NCBI RefSeq assembly: GCF_035581365.1
Contig: NZ_CP141590.1
Span: 1,488,001-1,552,000, forward strand
Source of the DNA: Tsuneonella sp. CC-YZS046
GTDB lineage: Bacteria > Pseudomonadota > Alphaproteobacteria > Sphingomonadales > Sphingomonadaceae
DNA: 64,000 nucleotides
Direction of reading: 5' to 3'
Program-made: the position numbers and the translations under genes
Shown here: piece after piece, positions 1 through 8,536 of the stretch
How the letters are laid out: each line of letters starts with the position of its first letter
Numbering within the stretch: position 1 is the first letter of the stretch
Notes under the pieces: model-generated
What the model saw: only the letters and a program-made list of their open reading frames with translations
Database searches by the model: none
What the model was told of the DNA's origin: nothing

Positions 1-532
1 GCTTTTCCGAAATGAGGCCCCGCGCGGCGGCGGCGGCGGCACTCGCGGCCTTGGCGCGCAATTCGTCGACCGCGCCGCGTTCGGCAGCGGCGATCTTGTC
101 TTCCGCCATCTTCTGGCGGCGGGCGATCATCGCTTCGCTGTCCGCCTCGGCCTTGGCGACGATCTGTTCCGCCTCGACCTTGGCATGGTCGAGCATCGCC
201 GCCGCATCCTTCTCGGCATTGGCGATCTTGTCGGCATATTCCTTGCGCAACGCCTCGGCTTCCGCGCGCAGGGTCTTGGCTTCCTCGAGCTGCTTCCTGA
301 TCTCGGCGATCTTGGTATCGAGGCCGCCCACGATGAGGCCCGGCACCTTCTTCCACACCAGAATGCCGATGAAAACCAGCATGGCCAGCGAAACCCAGGC
401 AGCCGGCCCGACGATGCCGAACGCGACGGGAGCGGCATGCCCCGCGCCGTGAGCGGCATCATGTTCGACGGTGGCGCTCATTTCGCCCGGTTCGCTGTGT
501 CCGGCATGTTCGACGGCGGCGGGATTAGCCAT
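1..532 (-). CDS. atpF: F0F1 ATP synthase subunit b (partial, 3' end outside window)
   Basis: Peripheral-stalk subunit b of the membrane F0 sector, which holds the F1 head stationary against the rotating c-ring. The gene runs off the left edge, leaving 177 codons. Visible: a His-rich N-terminal extension (residues 1-35, His at 9, 12, 24, 28 and 32), one membrane helix at about 37-60, then a long charged Ala/Glu/Lys coiled coil. The ATG overlaps the stop of the upstream b' gene by 8 bp, implying translational coupling. It is the last F0 gene visible; any F1 genes would be outside the window. The subunit b call rests on the order after b' and the helix plus coiled-coil layout. Confidence 0.9.
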   Translation of the reverse strand, partial: MANPAAVEHAGHSEPGEMSATVEHDAAHGAGHAAPVAFGIVGPAAWVSLAMLVFIGILVWKKVPGLIVGGLDTKIAEIRKQLEEAKTLRAEAEALRKEYADKIANAEKDAAAMLDHAKVEAEQIVAKAEADSEAMIARRQKMAEDKIAAAERGAVDELRAKAASAAAAAARGLISEK

Positions 533-1019
533 GGCTCAATGCATCCTTCACAGCGCTCTTGGCGGAGGCAGGAGCGATATCGATCCCGGCCAGGCGGCGA
601 ACGATGTCCTGCGCGGCCTCGCTCGCCACATCCTCGATCTCGCCAAGCGCGGCGGCACGAGCCTGGGAAATACCCGCCTCGGCCTCGGCCAGCTTCTGAT
701 CGATACGGGCCTGCGCCGCGGCAAGTTTCTTTTCGGTCTGCGCCGCCGCCTCGGCCTTCGCCTTGGCGATCAGCGCCTGGGCGGAGGCGCGATTTTCATT
801 CTCGCGCTTGCGCCACGCCTCTTCCTGTTCATCCGCCTGAGTCCGGGCGGCGTCCGCCGCCGCAAGATCGTCCGCGATCTGCTTGTCGCGCAGAGCCACG
901 GTATCCATCACCTTCGGAACCATGCCCTTGCCGATGACGAAGAAGATGAACCCGAAGAAGATGAGCACCCAGAAGATCTGGCTGGAATAGGTTTCCGCGA
1001 GTTGGGCAATCTGAGGCAT
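525..1019 (-). CDS. atpF': F0F1 ATP synthase subunit b' (AtpF'/AtpG)
   Basis: Second, diverged b-type stalk subunit, 164 aa, forming a b/b' heterodimer as in photosynthetic and many alphaproteobacteria. It has a short N-terminus, one membrane helix at about residues 14-32 containing FWVLIFFGFIFFVIG, then a coiled coil rich in Ala, Lys and Glu to the C-terminus. Lies between atpE and atpF in the order a, c, b', b. The ATG at 1019 fits the usual short pre-helix segment of the family. Confidence 0.93.
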   Translation of the reverse strand: MPQIAQLAETYSSQIFWVLIFFGFIFFVIGKGMVPKVMDTVALRDKQIADDLAAADAARTQADEQEEAWRKRENENRASAQALIAKAKAEAAAQTEKKLAAAQARIDQKLAEAEAGISQARAAALGEIEDVASEAAQDIVRRLAGIDIAPASAKSAVKDALSHG

Positions 1020-1101
1020 CGTCAGCTTCCGAGGGTCAGGCGAGAACGGATCTGGGCCGGCCGGAGGCTATCCCCGGCCGGTCCGGCTTCAGTCTGGAAT
1101 G

Positions 1102-1329
1102 TCAGGCGACGAAGATCAGGATCATCGCGACGACGAACGAGAGCAGGCCGAGAAGCTCAGCGGCGGCGAAGCCGATGAACAGGCGGCCCTGCTGGCCGTC
1201 GGCCGCACCCGGATTGCGCAGAGCGCTTTCAAGGAACGAACCGAAGACGTTACCCACGCCGATGGCGGCCATGCCGGCGCCAATCGCAGCGAGGCCAGCA
1301 CCGATCAGCTTCGCGCTTTCTGCTTCCAT
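1102..1329 (-). CDS. atpE: F0F1 ATP synthase subunit c
   Basis: Proteolipid of the proton-driven c-ring, 75 aa, forming a helical hairpin. Helix 1 carries a Gly/Ala-rich stretch, the polar loop contains RNP, and helix 2 carries the proton-binding carboxylate as Glu58 in the sequence AAAELLGLL. Two in-frame ATGs lie two codons apart. GGAG at 1338-1341 is only 2 nt from the first ATG (1335) but 8 nt from the second, so the start at 1329 is preferred. Confidence 0.96.
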   Translation of the reverse strand: MEAESAKLIGAGLAAIGAGMAAIGVGNVFGSFLESALRNPGAADGQQGRLFIGFAAAELLGLLSFVVAMILIFVA

Positions 1330-1373
1330 TTCCATAACTCCTTTTCAGAATCTCGTGTAAAAATAACAGATTG

Positions 1374-2162
1374 TCAGTGAAGATTTTCAGCGTCGTTGAT
1401 GTAGAGCGAAGCCAACAACGCAAAAACATAGGCCTGGATGCCCGCCACCAGGATTTCCAGCGCGCAGATCGCGACCATCAGCACGAAGCTGAGCACGCTG
1501 ACCACGGGGCCGATGCCAAGCCCGGCATTGAAGCCGTTGATGACAAAGCCCGAAAGCACTTCCAGCAGAACGTGACCGGCCATCATCGCGACGAAAAGCC
1601 GCAGGCCGAGGCTGAACGGGCGCACGAGGAAGCTGACCAGCTCGATCACGAAGATCAGCGGAATCATCGGCAGCGGCGTGCCATGCGGCACGAACAGCGA
1701 GAAGAAGTGAAGGCCGTGCTTCCAGAAGCCGACGATCAGCACGATCGCAAACGACAGGATCGCAAGGACCCCGGTCACGCTGAAATGGCTGGTGAAGGTG
1801 AAGGCATGAAGGCCCAGAACGCCGATCGGCAACAGACCCAGGATGTTCGCGAACAGAATGAACATGAAGATCGAGAAGATATAGGGGACGTATTTGCGCC
1901 CTTCCTTCCCGACATTGGCGGCCAGCATATCGTCGATGAAGCCGGTGAAGCTTTCCACGGCCATCTGCCAGCGGCCCGGCACGAGCTGGCGCTTCATTCC
2001 GCCCGCCACGAAGACCCAGAGCGCGATCGCCGCGAAGGCCATCCATAGCGCACTGTTGGTGAAGGCGATGTTATAGCCCGCGATTTCCCAGTTGTTCGAG
2101 CCGAACAACGGCTCGATGGTGAACTGGTGCATCGGGTCGACTTTGCCTTGCTCGGCTGCCAC
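1374..2162 (-). CDS. atpB: F0F1 ATP synthase subunit a
   Basis: Stator subunit a, which forms the two proton half-channels beside the c-ring. About 262 aa from the proposed start, with five to six membrane helices. The conserved helix LGLRLFVAMMAGH carries the essential Arg, and the C-terminus has the usual ALEILVAGIQAYVFALL region. The frame stays open upstream to 2297, but family members begin near the segment before DPMHQF, so the GTG at 2162 is chosen. An ATG further upstream cannot be excluded. Second gene of the F0 operon after atpI. Confidence 0.92.
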   Translation of the reverse strand: MAAEQGKVDPMHQFTIEPLFGSNNWEIAGYNIAFTNSALWMAFAAIALWVFVAGGMKRQLVPGRWQMAVESFTGFIDDMLAANVGKEGRKYVPYIFSIFMFILFANILGLLPIGVLGLHAFTFTSHFSVTGVLAILSFAIVLIVGFWKHGLHFFSLFVPHGTPLPMIPLIFVIELVSFLVRPFSLGLRLFVAMMAGHVLLEVLSGFVINGFNAGLGIGPVVSVLSFVLMVAICALEILVAGIQAYVFALLASLYINDAENLH

Positions 2163-2250
2163 GCGTTCCGTCCCTGTCAATCCGGCCCTGAAATTCGGCC
2201 CAGCAAACTCGGAGAATGTGCGAAAGCCCCCTTCCTGCCCCATTACAGGG

Positions 2251-2568
2251 TCAATCGGGAGGCCGGTTCGCCATCCGGAAAATGTTCCTGAAGGCAACGA
2301 TGATTCCGAGGAACATCATCACCAACAGGCCCCAGGGCGCCGTTCCCGCAAACCGGTCGATTACCCAACCGATCAACGCGCCGCCACCGATACCCCCGAT
2401 GAGATCCGCCAGCACCCGGTTGCCCATGCGATAATTCGCATCGGCCCCCTGCACCTGCGGCTTGCTGCGCTCCTCTTCTCGCTCGCGCGCGGCTTTCAAC
2501 CGCTGGTCGAGCGCGTCAATTCGCGCATCTTCACCGATGGGTTCCCGATCGGACGGCTTATTGCTCAT
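2251..2568 (-). CDS. atpI: ATP synthase F0 accessory protein AtpI
   Basis: Small membrane protein (105 aa) encoded first in many atp operons and thought to assist c-ring assembly or Mg2+ supply. It has a charged N-terminal half followed by two membrane helices, at about residues 50-70 (LIGGIGGGALIGWVIDRF) and 78-97 (WGLLVMMFLGIIVAF). An ATG four codons upstream (2580) exists, but GGAG sits 6 nt before the ATG at 2568, which decides the start. A separate terminator from the upstream operon suggests that atp transcription begins just before this gene. Confidence 0.88.
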   Translation of the reverse strand: MSNKPSDREPIGEDARIDALDQRLKAAREREEERSKPQVQGADANYRMGNRVLADLIGGIGGGALIGWVIDRFAGTAPWGLLVMMFLGIIVAFRNIFRMANRPPD

Positions 2569-2629
2569 GCCATGCTCCATTCAAGAGGTCGCGCGGCACG
2601 GGCAATAGCTGCCCGCCAAGGGCGCCGAC

Positions 2630-2658
2630 CCCTTAGGCGGGGGGTAAACTCAAGTCAA
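2630..2658 (-). promoter_or_regulatory. Possible sigma-70 type promoter of the atp operon
   Basis: Reading the minus strand, TTGACT (2658-2653) is followed after 17 bp by TAAGGG (2635-2630), about 60 bp before the atpI start and just after the terminator of the preceding operon. The -35 match and spacing are good; the -10 match is weak. Placement is inference. Confidence 0.3.
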
Positions 2659-2686
2659 CCGCGACTGAACGCGATTACTCAACCAC

Positions 2687-2728
2687 TTAATAAAAATCCT
2701 CCCCACAGCCATCTGCCATGGGGAGGAT
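2687..2728 (-). terminator. Rho-independent terminator of the ydbH-ynbE-ydbL operon
   Basis: A perfect 10-bp inverted repeat, ATCCTCCCCA at 2696-2705 with TGGGGAGGAT at 2719-2728 and a 13-nt loop. On the minus strand it is followed by TTTTTATTA. It lies between ydbL and atpI, separating the two operons. Confidence 0.88.
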
Positions 2729-2753
2729 CATAAGCCACAATGCGCCCCTGCCG

Positions 2754-3161
2754 TCAGGGGCAGCGGCTATCCCGCTGCGGCGGGCCGCTGCCGCGGGTCT
2801 GCCAGCTGCCGTCCGGAGCCTGGTATTTCTCGCCCGGCGCGGTGCGCGAAATCGCCAGGCAGCCGGCGGTGAGCGCATATTCCTCCAGCGTGGCGTTGGC
2901 CGCCTGCGCCTTCTGGGCATATACCGCGCGGCGCTTGATGTTGATGTCCTTCACCATCTTGTCGAGATCCGGCGTGGACGCCCCGACGATCCCGAGATAG
3001 CCGTCCATCTTCTCGCCCACCTTGCCTCCGGAGCGAGCCGCCTCATAGGCGGGATCGCGCTGCGCCAGCGCGGTCCCGGCAAGGCCCGCCAAGGCCAGCG
3101 CCACGGCGCCCGCCGCCAGCCCCAGCTTCCCGATCCGCTTCTTTTCGCTCATGCGCCTCAT
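2754..3161 (-). CDS. ydbL: YdbL family periplasmic protein (DUF1318)
   Basis: Exported protein of 135 aa. The N-terminus has a basic region, then a hydrophobic stretch (about 14-30) ending in a signal-peptidase-like ALAQ. The mature part is short and helical, with two Cys near the C-terminal half. In E. coli YdbL modulates the YdbH-YnbE intermembrane lipid-transport bridge. Here the start overlaps the ynbE stop by one base, and it is the third gene of the ydbH-ynbE-ydbL unit, in the E. coli order. The family call relies on sequence type plus this synteny. Confidence 0.85.
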   Translation of the reverse strand: MRRMSEKKRIGKLGLAAGAVALALAGLAGTALAQRDPAYEAARSGGKVGEKMDGYLGIVGASTPDLDKMVKDINIKRRAVYAQKAQAANATLEEYALTAGCLAISRTAPGEKYQAPDGSWQTRGSGPPQRDSRCP

Positions 3162-3430
3162 CAGAAAATCTCCGGATTGTCCTGTATCGTGCCCGCGGCA
3201 TCATCCGCCAGGCGATAGATCACTTCCTGCCTTATGTTGATGTTAAGCTCGATGACGATCGGCTTGTCAGGCGCATTTACGGAAATGCACCCGCCCAGCG
3301 CCCCCGCGCCCATCACCAACATCGCGACCAGCCCGCCGGCCAAACGCGTGCCCCCCAGCATTCCGGAACCTTTCCTCATGGCCACGCTTGTTGCAGCCGG
3401 AATGTTCGAGGTCAATTCATGCTGGTTCAT
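3161..3430 (-). CDS. ynbE: YnbE family outer-membrane lipoprotein
   Basis: Small lipoprotein (89 aa). The hydrophobic segment ends in a lipobox ALGGC with Cys48 as the lipidation site. The mature part (about 41 aa) contains a beta-type stretch, PIVIELNINIRQEVIY, as in YnbE. In E. coli YnbE sits in the outer membrane and stacks onto YdbH to complete a lipid bridge. The ATG overlaps the ydbH stop (ATGA). The N-terminus before the signal core is long, so the Met at residue 18 is an alternative start. Confidence 0.85.
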   Translation of the reverse strand: MNQHELTSNIPAATSVAMRKGSGMLGGTRLAGGLVAMLVMGAGALGGCISVNAPDKPIVIELNINIRQEVIYRLADDAAGTIQDNPEIF

Positions 3431-6400
3431 GGCAGGCCCTCGCTGTCTGACGGCTGAATGGCGGATTCATGCGATGTTTTCTCCTCCCGCTTCACGGATG
3501 ACAGCGACCGGGTCGCGCCCGGAACGATTGGCTGGCCATTCTGATCGACCAGCCCAAGCTCCCTGGGATCGCGCACGAAGGCAGGGTCGTACATGGACTT
3601 GAAGGTCGTAATCAGCTTGTAGAAGGGCGCGTGGATGTTGACATTGAAGCGCACCGGCAATTTGGCGATCTGCTTGGTAAGGAAGTTCTGCGTGGTCCCG
3701 GTTCCCTGCTTCACCCCGTCGAAGCGGACACGGGTAACGAAGTCGCCGGTCAGCTCGCCATCCATCGCGATCGTCATGTCGGTGTAGTTGAGCGACCGCA
3801 GGGCGTCGAAGGCGAAATTCGCCATCGCCGAGAGATCCTTGTAGCTCAGTTCCCCGACATAGGCGACATTGCCCCCCGGCGAACGCGAAACCAGCATCCC
3901 GCCCTGCAGGTGCCCGCCATCCTTGTCGAACACCAGGGGCAGCGTGCCGTCGAAGGTGCCGGTGGCGCTGATATTGGCCAATTCCATATGCTCGACGAAC
4001 TGGCCGGCATCCAGCCCGGTGATCTGCAGCACGAAGCGGCGCGTTTCGGTGGCTCCCATGGGCAGGCTGGCGGGCTGCATCACCAGCGTTCCGCCCATGA
4101 AGGGCCAGGTCGCGTTCTCTATCGCCATGATATTTCCCGGGCGCAGGGCGAACACCAACTCCCCGTTCAGGACTTCGATCCCCGGGTTGATGCTGGCTAT
4201 CTTGAGACGCTGATCGGGCGCGGTGACGAGATTGAGCAGATCGGTGAAAACCACCGTGCCCGACAGACCTTTCACAGGGCCGAAAGCGGCGGCGAAATCC
4301 AGCCCGGAGGTGGAGAAGCGGCCGCTGCTCCTCACCGCTGACTGGTCCCACTCGATCCGGCCGTCTCCAAGGACGGTTCCCCTGGCATTGGCGACCACGC
4401 CCAGGGCCAACCCGGTCAATGTATCCGGCTGCAAGCGGTTGTCGAACACCAGGCCGTCCACCGCCAGATCGGCCTGGCCCGCGCCGGAGCCGAGATCGTG
4501 ACGGATCGCTATCCGCGTGATGTTCCGCCCGGATTTCGGCTCCTGCAGCAAGGCATCGGCGGTAATCACATTGTCGGACAGATCGAGCGAGGCGCCGGTG
4601 GCGATCAATGGCTCGAACCGATCCAGCGCTTCCCTGTCCTCGACCCGCAGGCTGGCGTTGCCGAGACTGAGGCGGCCATTGGCGAAGCGCCAGTCCCCGG
4701 ACGCCTGCAGAACATCGAACGGAACCTGGTAAAGCTGGAAATCCGCCCCGTCGAACCGCCCGGCGACATCCTTGCCGATCTTCGCGTCCAGATTGGCGAG
4801 GCGGAACCGGGTGGCCGTCTCCTCCGGCCCCAGCACCACATCGAGATCGCGGGCGGCCAGCACGCCCGGCACCGCGAAGCCAAGCGGGCCGGAGCGGATG
4901 CGGATCGGGCTTTCGCCGAGCTGGCCCGCCACGTCCAGCCCAGGCGAACCGGCCGCGATTCTCGTGCCGGCAGCATTGCTCAGCAGTATGGGGCCTCCGC
5001 GCGGCGGGCACAGGGTCAGCCCCCGGCGCTCCAGCGCGAGGCCGGCAAGGGCCAGCCGGTCGAACCGGATCTCCGTGCATTTGCGCCAGACCGCGAGTCC
5101 CTTTCCGGGTGACCAGTTGCCCGAAACCGGCAGGACCAGCCCCTTTGCCGATCCGCCCGGCAACGCTCCTTCGGCCAGGGCCTGCCCGGCAAAACCAAGC
5201 GCGCCATCGGAATGCTGAACGAGATACAGCTCGGGCACGGCAAGACTGCCGCCGCCCGCGCGATACTCGGCCATGGCCAGACGCAATTGCGTGCCCGCCG
5301 CACCCTGCTGTTCGATCCGGCCGGTGATCTGGGGAAGGCCCATACCCCCGGTCACGAAATTGCCCGCCAGGCGTGGCGCGCCCTTGCCATCGCTGCCCAT
5401 CAGGAATCGGGACAGCGACAGGAGAGTAGCTCCGCTGCCCCCCCGCAAGCTGGCCTGGGGGACGATCAGGCTGAAGCCATCCGCCGTCTTGCGCAGCGTG
5501 GTCTGGGCAACCAGGCGACTTCCCCGCCCCTCCCGCACCAGGGCAAGGCGGATGCGTTCGGCCATCGGCGCCAGCAGCGTGCCCTCGCTGCTTCGTTCCA
5601 GATCGCGCAAGCCCGTGTCCAGGCCGGAGCCAAGACGCACGCCATTCGCCTCCCAATCGCTTTCCCATTCCAGCCGGGCCATCCCGGCCCTGCCGCGCAG
5701 GCTGCCCTTCCCGGTCAGCAAGGCGGCGGCGATCTGGGAACTTTCGATGCCTCGGGCGGCGACATCGTAATTCAGGGCCAGAGTGTCATTGCGCCAGCTT
5801 GCGCTACCCTGCCCGTTGATGCCTGACAGGCCGGCTTGCCCGAATCCGGCGGCGCCATTGCGCCAATCGAACTTCGTATCCAGCCCCGCGAGATCGGCAT
5901 CGCCCTTCACGTCGAGCGCGACAGCCGCATCGCGCATCAGCATCTGCTGCTGCGGACAGGCGAGCGAGGCCACGCGCAATGGGCCGGATATGCGCGGGCG
6001 GGCGCGTTGAACGGAAACCTTGCCGTAAAGCGTCGCCCGGGAAAGCGCGCAGCCTTCCCCGAAAAGGTGGGGCGCGCTGACGGCGAGGATGCCGGAAAAT
6101 CCGCCGCGCAGATTGCCCTTGCCATCGGCCTTGATTCCGACCGGGCCGAAATCGGTTTCCAGCAGGCCGCGGCCATCGACCAGCGCGAGATTTATGTCCG
6201 GCAAGCCTTGCGACGGCTCTTCCTCCCCGGCGAAAATCAGCGGATCGAGCGCGCCGAAGCTCAGTTTCCCTTCCCGATAGGAACCGTAAACCCTTGGCCG
6301 GGTGAGCTTTACCTGCCCGATTCGCGGGAAGCCGAAGCGATAGCGGATGGAGACTTCGGCGCGTTCGATGGTGGCGTCGGGACGCCTTGCATCGCCCACC

Positions 6401-6648
6401 ACGATATTGCTCAGGACCTGATCGCCCGGGCCGATGGATTCGATCTTGTAGGTCGCCGGGATGCCGAGGCTTTCGAGCTGGGACGCGATGATGTTGTCGG
6501 CGATGTCCTCGCGCGTGATCCATGCGTAGAGCACGGCGATCCCGAGAACTCCGAAGAAGCCGAGCAGCACCCTGGGCCATAGCCGCCTGCGCGGACCAGC
6601 CTTCCCCCCTTCGGCTATCTCGTCACCTTCATCCTGCGGTTCGGCCAT
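3427..6648 (-). CDS. ydbH: YdbH family AsmA-like intermembrane phospholipid transport protein
   Basis: 1073-aa bridge protein of the AsmA-like group. One inner-membrane anchor lies at about residues 24-43 (LWPRVLLGFFGVLGIAVLYAW) and the rest is periplasmic, rich in short beta strands with Gly/Asp turns, as expected for a long hydrophobic groove. In E. coli YdbH acts redundantly with TamB and YhdP to move phospholipids to the outer membrane. First gene of a tightly overlapped trio with ynbE and ydbL. The start is divergent from radC with only 37 bp between them. Confidence 0.88.
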   Translation of the reverse strand: MAEPQDEGDEIAEGGKAGPRRRLWPRVLLGFFGVLGIAVLYAWITREDIADNIIASQLESLGIPATYKIESIGPGDQVLSNIVVGDARRPDATIERAEVSIRYRFGFPRIGQVKLTRPRVYGSYREGKLSFGALDPLIFAGEEEPSQGLPDINLALVDGRGLLETDFGPVGIKADGKGNLRGGFSGILAVSAPHLFGEGCALSRATLYGKVSVQRARPRISGPLRVASLACPQQQMLMRDAAVALDVKGDADLAGLDTKFDWRNGAAGFGQAGLSGINGQGSASWRNDTLALNYDVAARGIESSQIAAALLTGKGSLRGRAGMARLEWESDWEANGVRLGSGLDTGLRDLERSSEGTLLAPMAERIRLALVREGRGSRLVAQTTLRKTADGFSLIVPQASLRGGSGATLLSLSRFLMGSDGKGAPRLAGNFVTGGMGLPQITGRIEQQGAAGTQLRLAMAEYRAGGGSLAVPELYLVQHSDGALGFAGQALAEGALPGGSAKGLVLPVSGNWSPGKGLAVWRKCTEIRFDRLALAGLALERRGLTLCPPRGGPILLSNAAGTRIAAGSPGLDVAGQLGESPIRIRSGPLGFAVPGVLAARDLDVVLGPEETATRFRLANLDAKIGKDVAGRFDGADFQLYQVPFDVLQASGDWRFANGRLSLGNASLRVEDREALDRFEPLIATGASLDLSDNVITADALLQEPKSGRNITRIAIRHDLGSGAGQADLAVDGLVFDNRLQPDTLTGLALGVVANARGTVLGDGRIEWDQSAVRSSGRFSTSGLDFAAAFGPVKGLSGTVVFTDLLNLVTAPDQRLKIASINPGIEVLNGELVFALRPGNIMAIENATWPFMGGTLVMQPASLPMGATETRRFVLQITGLDAGQFVEHMELANISATGTFDGTLPLVFDKDGGHLQGGMLVSRSPGGNVAYVGELSYKDLSAMANFAFDALRSLNYTDMTIAMDGELTGDFVTRVRFDGVKQGTGTTQNFLTKQIAKLPVRFNVNIHAPFYKLITTFKSMYDPAFVRDPRELGLVDQNGQPIVPGATRSLSSVKREEKTSHESAIQPSDSEGLP

Positions 6649-6685
6649 CTCTTCTCACACTTGCGCGCAAGCGCCCGCAAAGGCA

Positions 6686-7423
6686 ATGCGTTCAAAGCCT
6701 GAAACGCAAGATGAACGAGGAAGTTGCAGGGTGGGGGAAAGCGGCGCGGACCCGAAAGATACGGCGGGCCATCGCGCGCGCCTGCGCCGCCGGCTCCTTC
6801 AGGGCGGAGCGGACGCGCTGGCCGATCACGAGATCATCGAATATCTGCTGATGACGGTCATTCCCCGGCGCGACGTGAAGCCCATCGCCCATGCGCTCAT
6901 GCGCCGCTTCGGAGGGCTGGCCGGGGTGCTGAACGCCGATCCGGCAGCCCTCGCCGGGCATCCGGGGCTTGGCGAAACCAGCGCCGCCGGGCTGAAGATC
7001 GTTTCCCTGGCGACCCGCCGCCTCGCCCGGGAGCAGGTCGACCGGCAACCCGTGCTGGGAAGCTGGCAGGCGCTGATCGACTATCTCCACATCGACATGG
7101 CGCATCTCACGGTGGAGCGCGTCCGGGTGCTCTATCTCAACGCGCAGAACGTGCTGATCCATGACGAGCATGTCTGCGACGGCTCGCTCGACGAAGCGGC
7201 GATCCACCCGCGCGAAGTGATCCGCCGCGCGCTCGACCTCGGCGCGGCGGCGCTGATCCTCGCGCATAATCACCCGTCAGGCTCGCCGGAGCCGAGCCGG
7301 GCCGACATCCAGATCACCAACCGCATCGCCGAAGCCGGGCGGCTGCTGGGCATAGTGGTTCACGATCACGTCATCATCGGCCGCCAAGGCCACGTTTCAC
7401 TGCGGGCCAAGGGCCTGATCTGA
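6686..7423 (+). CDS. radC: RadC family JAB1/MPN domain protein
   Basis: 245-aa protein of the RadC/YeeS family, with a helix-hairpin-helix-like N-terminal part and a C-terminal JAMM metal site: His194-x-His196-x10-Asp207 in HNHPSGSPEPSRAD, with an upstream Glu in the domain. The family was once tied to DNA repair, but its biochemical role is unsettled. The first ATG is used; a GTG at 6731 (codon 16) would remove a poorly conserved leader. The 3' end overlaps the convergent desaturase gene by 27 bp. Confidence 0.92.
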   Translation: MRSKPETQDERGSCRVGESGADPKDTAGHRARLRRRLLQGGADALADHEIIEYLLMTVIPRRDVKPIAHALMRRFGGLAGVLNADPAALAGHPGLGETSAAGLKIVSLATRRLAREQVDRQPVLGSWQALIDYLHIDMAHLTVERVRVLYLNAQNVLIHDEHVCDGSLDEAAIHPREVIRRALDLGAAALILAHNHPSGSPEPSRADIQITNRIAEAGRLLGIVVHDHVIIGRQGHVSLRAKGLI

Positions 7424-8356
7424 CGGCAATGCCGGTGGATGGATGGCCCGCCGCCCGCGCCCGTCCAGATAGGAAACCGCCGCCCCGTTGGCGATCAGGA
7501 AATCCTTCTTCGCCCGCCAGATCCGGCCATAGCGATAGAACGGCACGGTCGGGATCAGGTGATGGATCAGATGGTAATTCTGGAACAGCAGGACGGGCGT
7601 CAGCAACCGCTCGAACCCCAGGAACACTCGCGAGGCCTTGAACGCCCCGTCATCCCGCAAGGTGACGAAGCCGGGGGCGTGCGGCATGTAGCCGAACAGC
7701 AGCACGAACAGCATCAGCGAGATGCGCGACGGGATGAACCAGTAGAGGAAGATGTCGAGCAGATGGCCGGTCACGGCGGCCAGCGCCAGGATCAGCAGCG
7801 TCGCCGCCACCGCCGCGTAAGTGAAGGCTCGTTCCCGCAAAGGGCGGGTGTGGAACACTTTCACATAGGCGAAGGCCAGATGGTAATCGACGAACATCCA
7901 GGTGAAGAACTTGGCCCATGACGGATATTCGAAGACATAGGCGTCGGGGTCTTTCTCCCGGTCCCCGAGATACTGGTGATGCTGGTTATGCTCCCAGCGA
8001 TAATAGACGCTGGTGAGGCAGGGCAGCACGGTGGCGCTGACGATGCTGCCGAACACGTCGTTGAAGGTCCTGTTGCGGCTGATGAGGCCATGCGCCGCTT
8101 CATGGACAGGGGTCATGGCATAGAAGCCGGCCACGCCGATGGAGAGGATGACCCACAGCGGCTCGTGCCGGTCCGTCAGGACCAGATACCAGCACCATGC
8201 GACCAGCGAAAGATAGCCCGCGCCGATCAGGAAGGTCGGCCAGGCAAGGAACGGCGTGCGGGCCATCTCCCTGACGAAGGGATCGGCCCGGAATTCCCGC
8301 AATGCCACGCTGTGATCCACGATTAAGGCCCCGGCATCTTCCCCTTTCGGGGGCAT
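7397..8356 (-). CDS. Fatty acid desaturase family membrane protein
   Basis: 319-aa membrane di-iron oxygenase. Three His boxes are present in order: HEAAH, HNQHH and HLIHH, separated by hydrophobic helices as in acyl-lipid desaturases and related hydroxylases. The substrate is not predictable; a desaturase or hydroxylase of fatty acids or isoprenoids both fit. The frame stays open far upstream, antisense to the P450, but that part lacks coding character; the ATG at 8356 directly precedes the recognisable domain. Divergent from the P450 gene across about 180 bp, so the two may share control. Overlaps radC at its 3' end. Confidence 0.85.
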   Translation of the reverse strand: MPPKGEDAGALIVDHSVALREFRADPFVREMARTPFLAWPTFLIGAGYLSLVAWCWYLVLTDRHEPLWVILSIGVAGFYAMTPVHEAAHGLISRNRTFNDVFGSIVSATVLPCLTSVYYRWEHNQHHQYLGDREKDPDAYVFEYPSWAKFFTWMFVDYHLAFAYVKVFHTRPLRERAFTYAAVAATLLILALAAVTGHLLDIFLYWFIPSRISLMLFVLLFGYMPHAPGFVTLRDDGAFKASRVFLGFERLLTPVLLFQNYHLIHHLIPTVPFYRYGRIWRAKKDFLIANGAAVSYLDGRGRRAIHPPALPSDQALGPQ

Positions 8357-8536
8357 TCGCAACTTATGCCATACAATGATGCAAATGTCAGCGCCAGGCA
8401 AGTTCCCCCGCGTTTCGGCAAGCTGCGCCGCCGCCTGCGCCGAATCGGGAAAAGGCGGAAAAAAGCGCATCGCCGGGCTTGAAACGATGATACCAAACAT
8501 GGAATAAAACATCAGACCAAAATAAAATCGGAGAGC

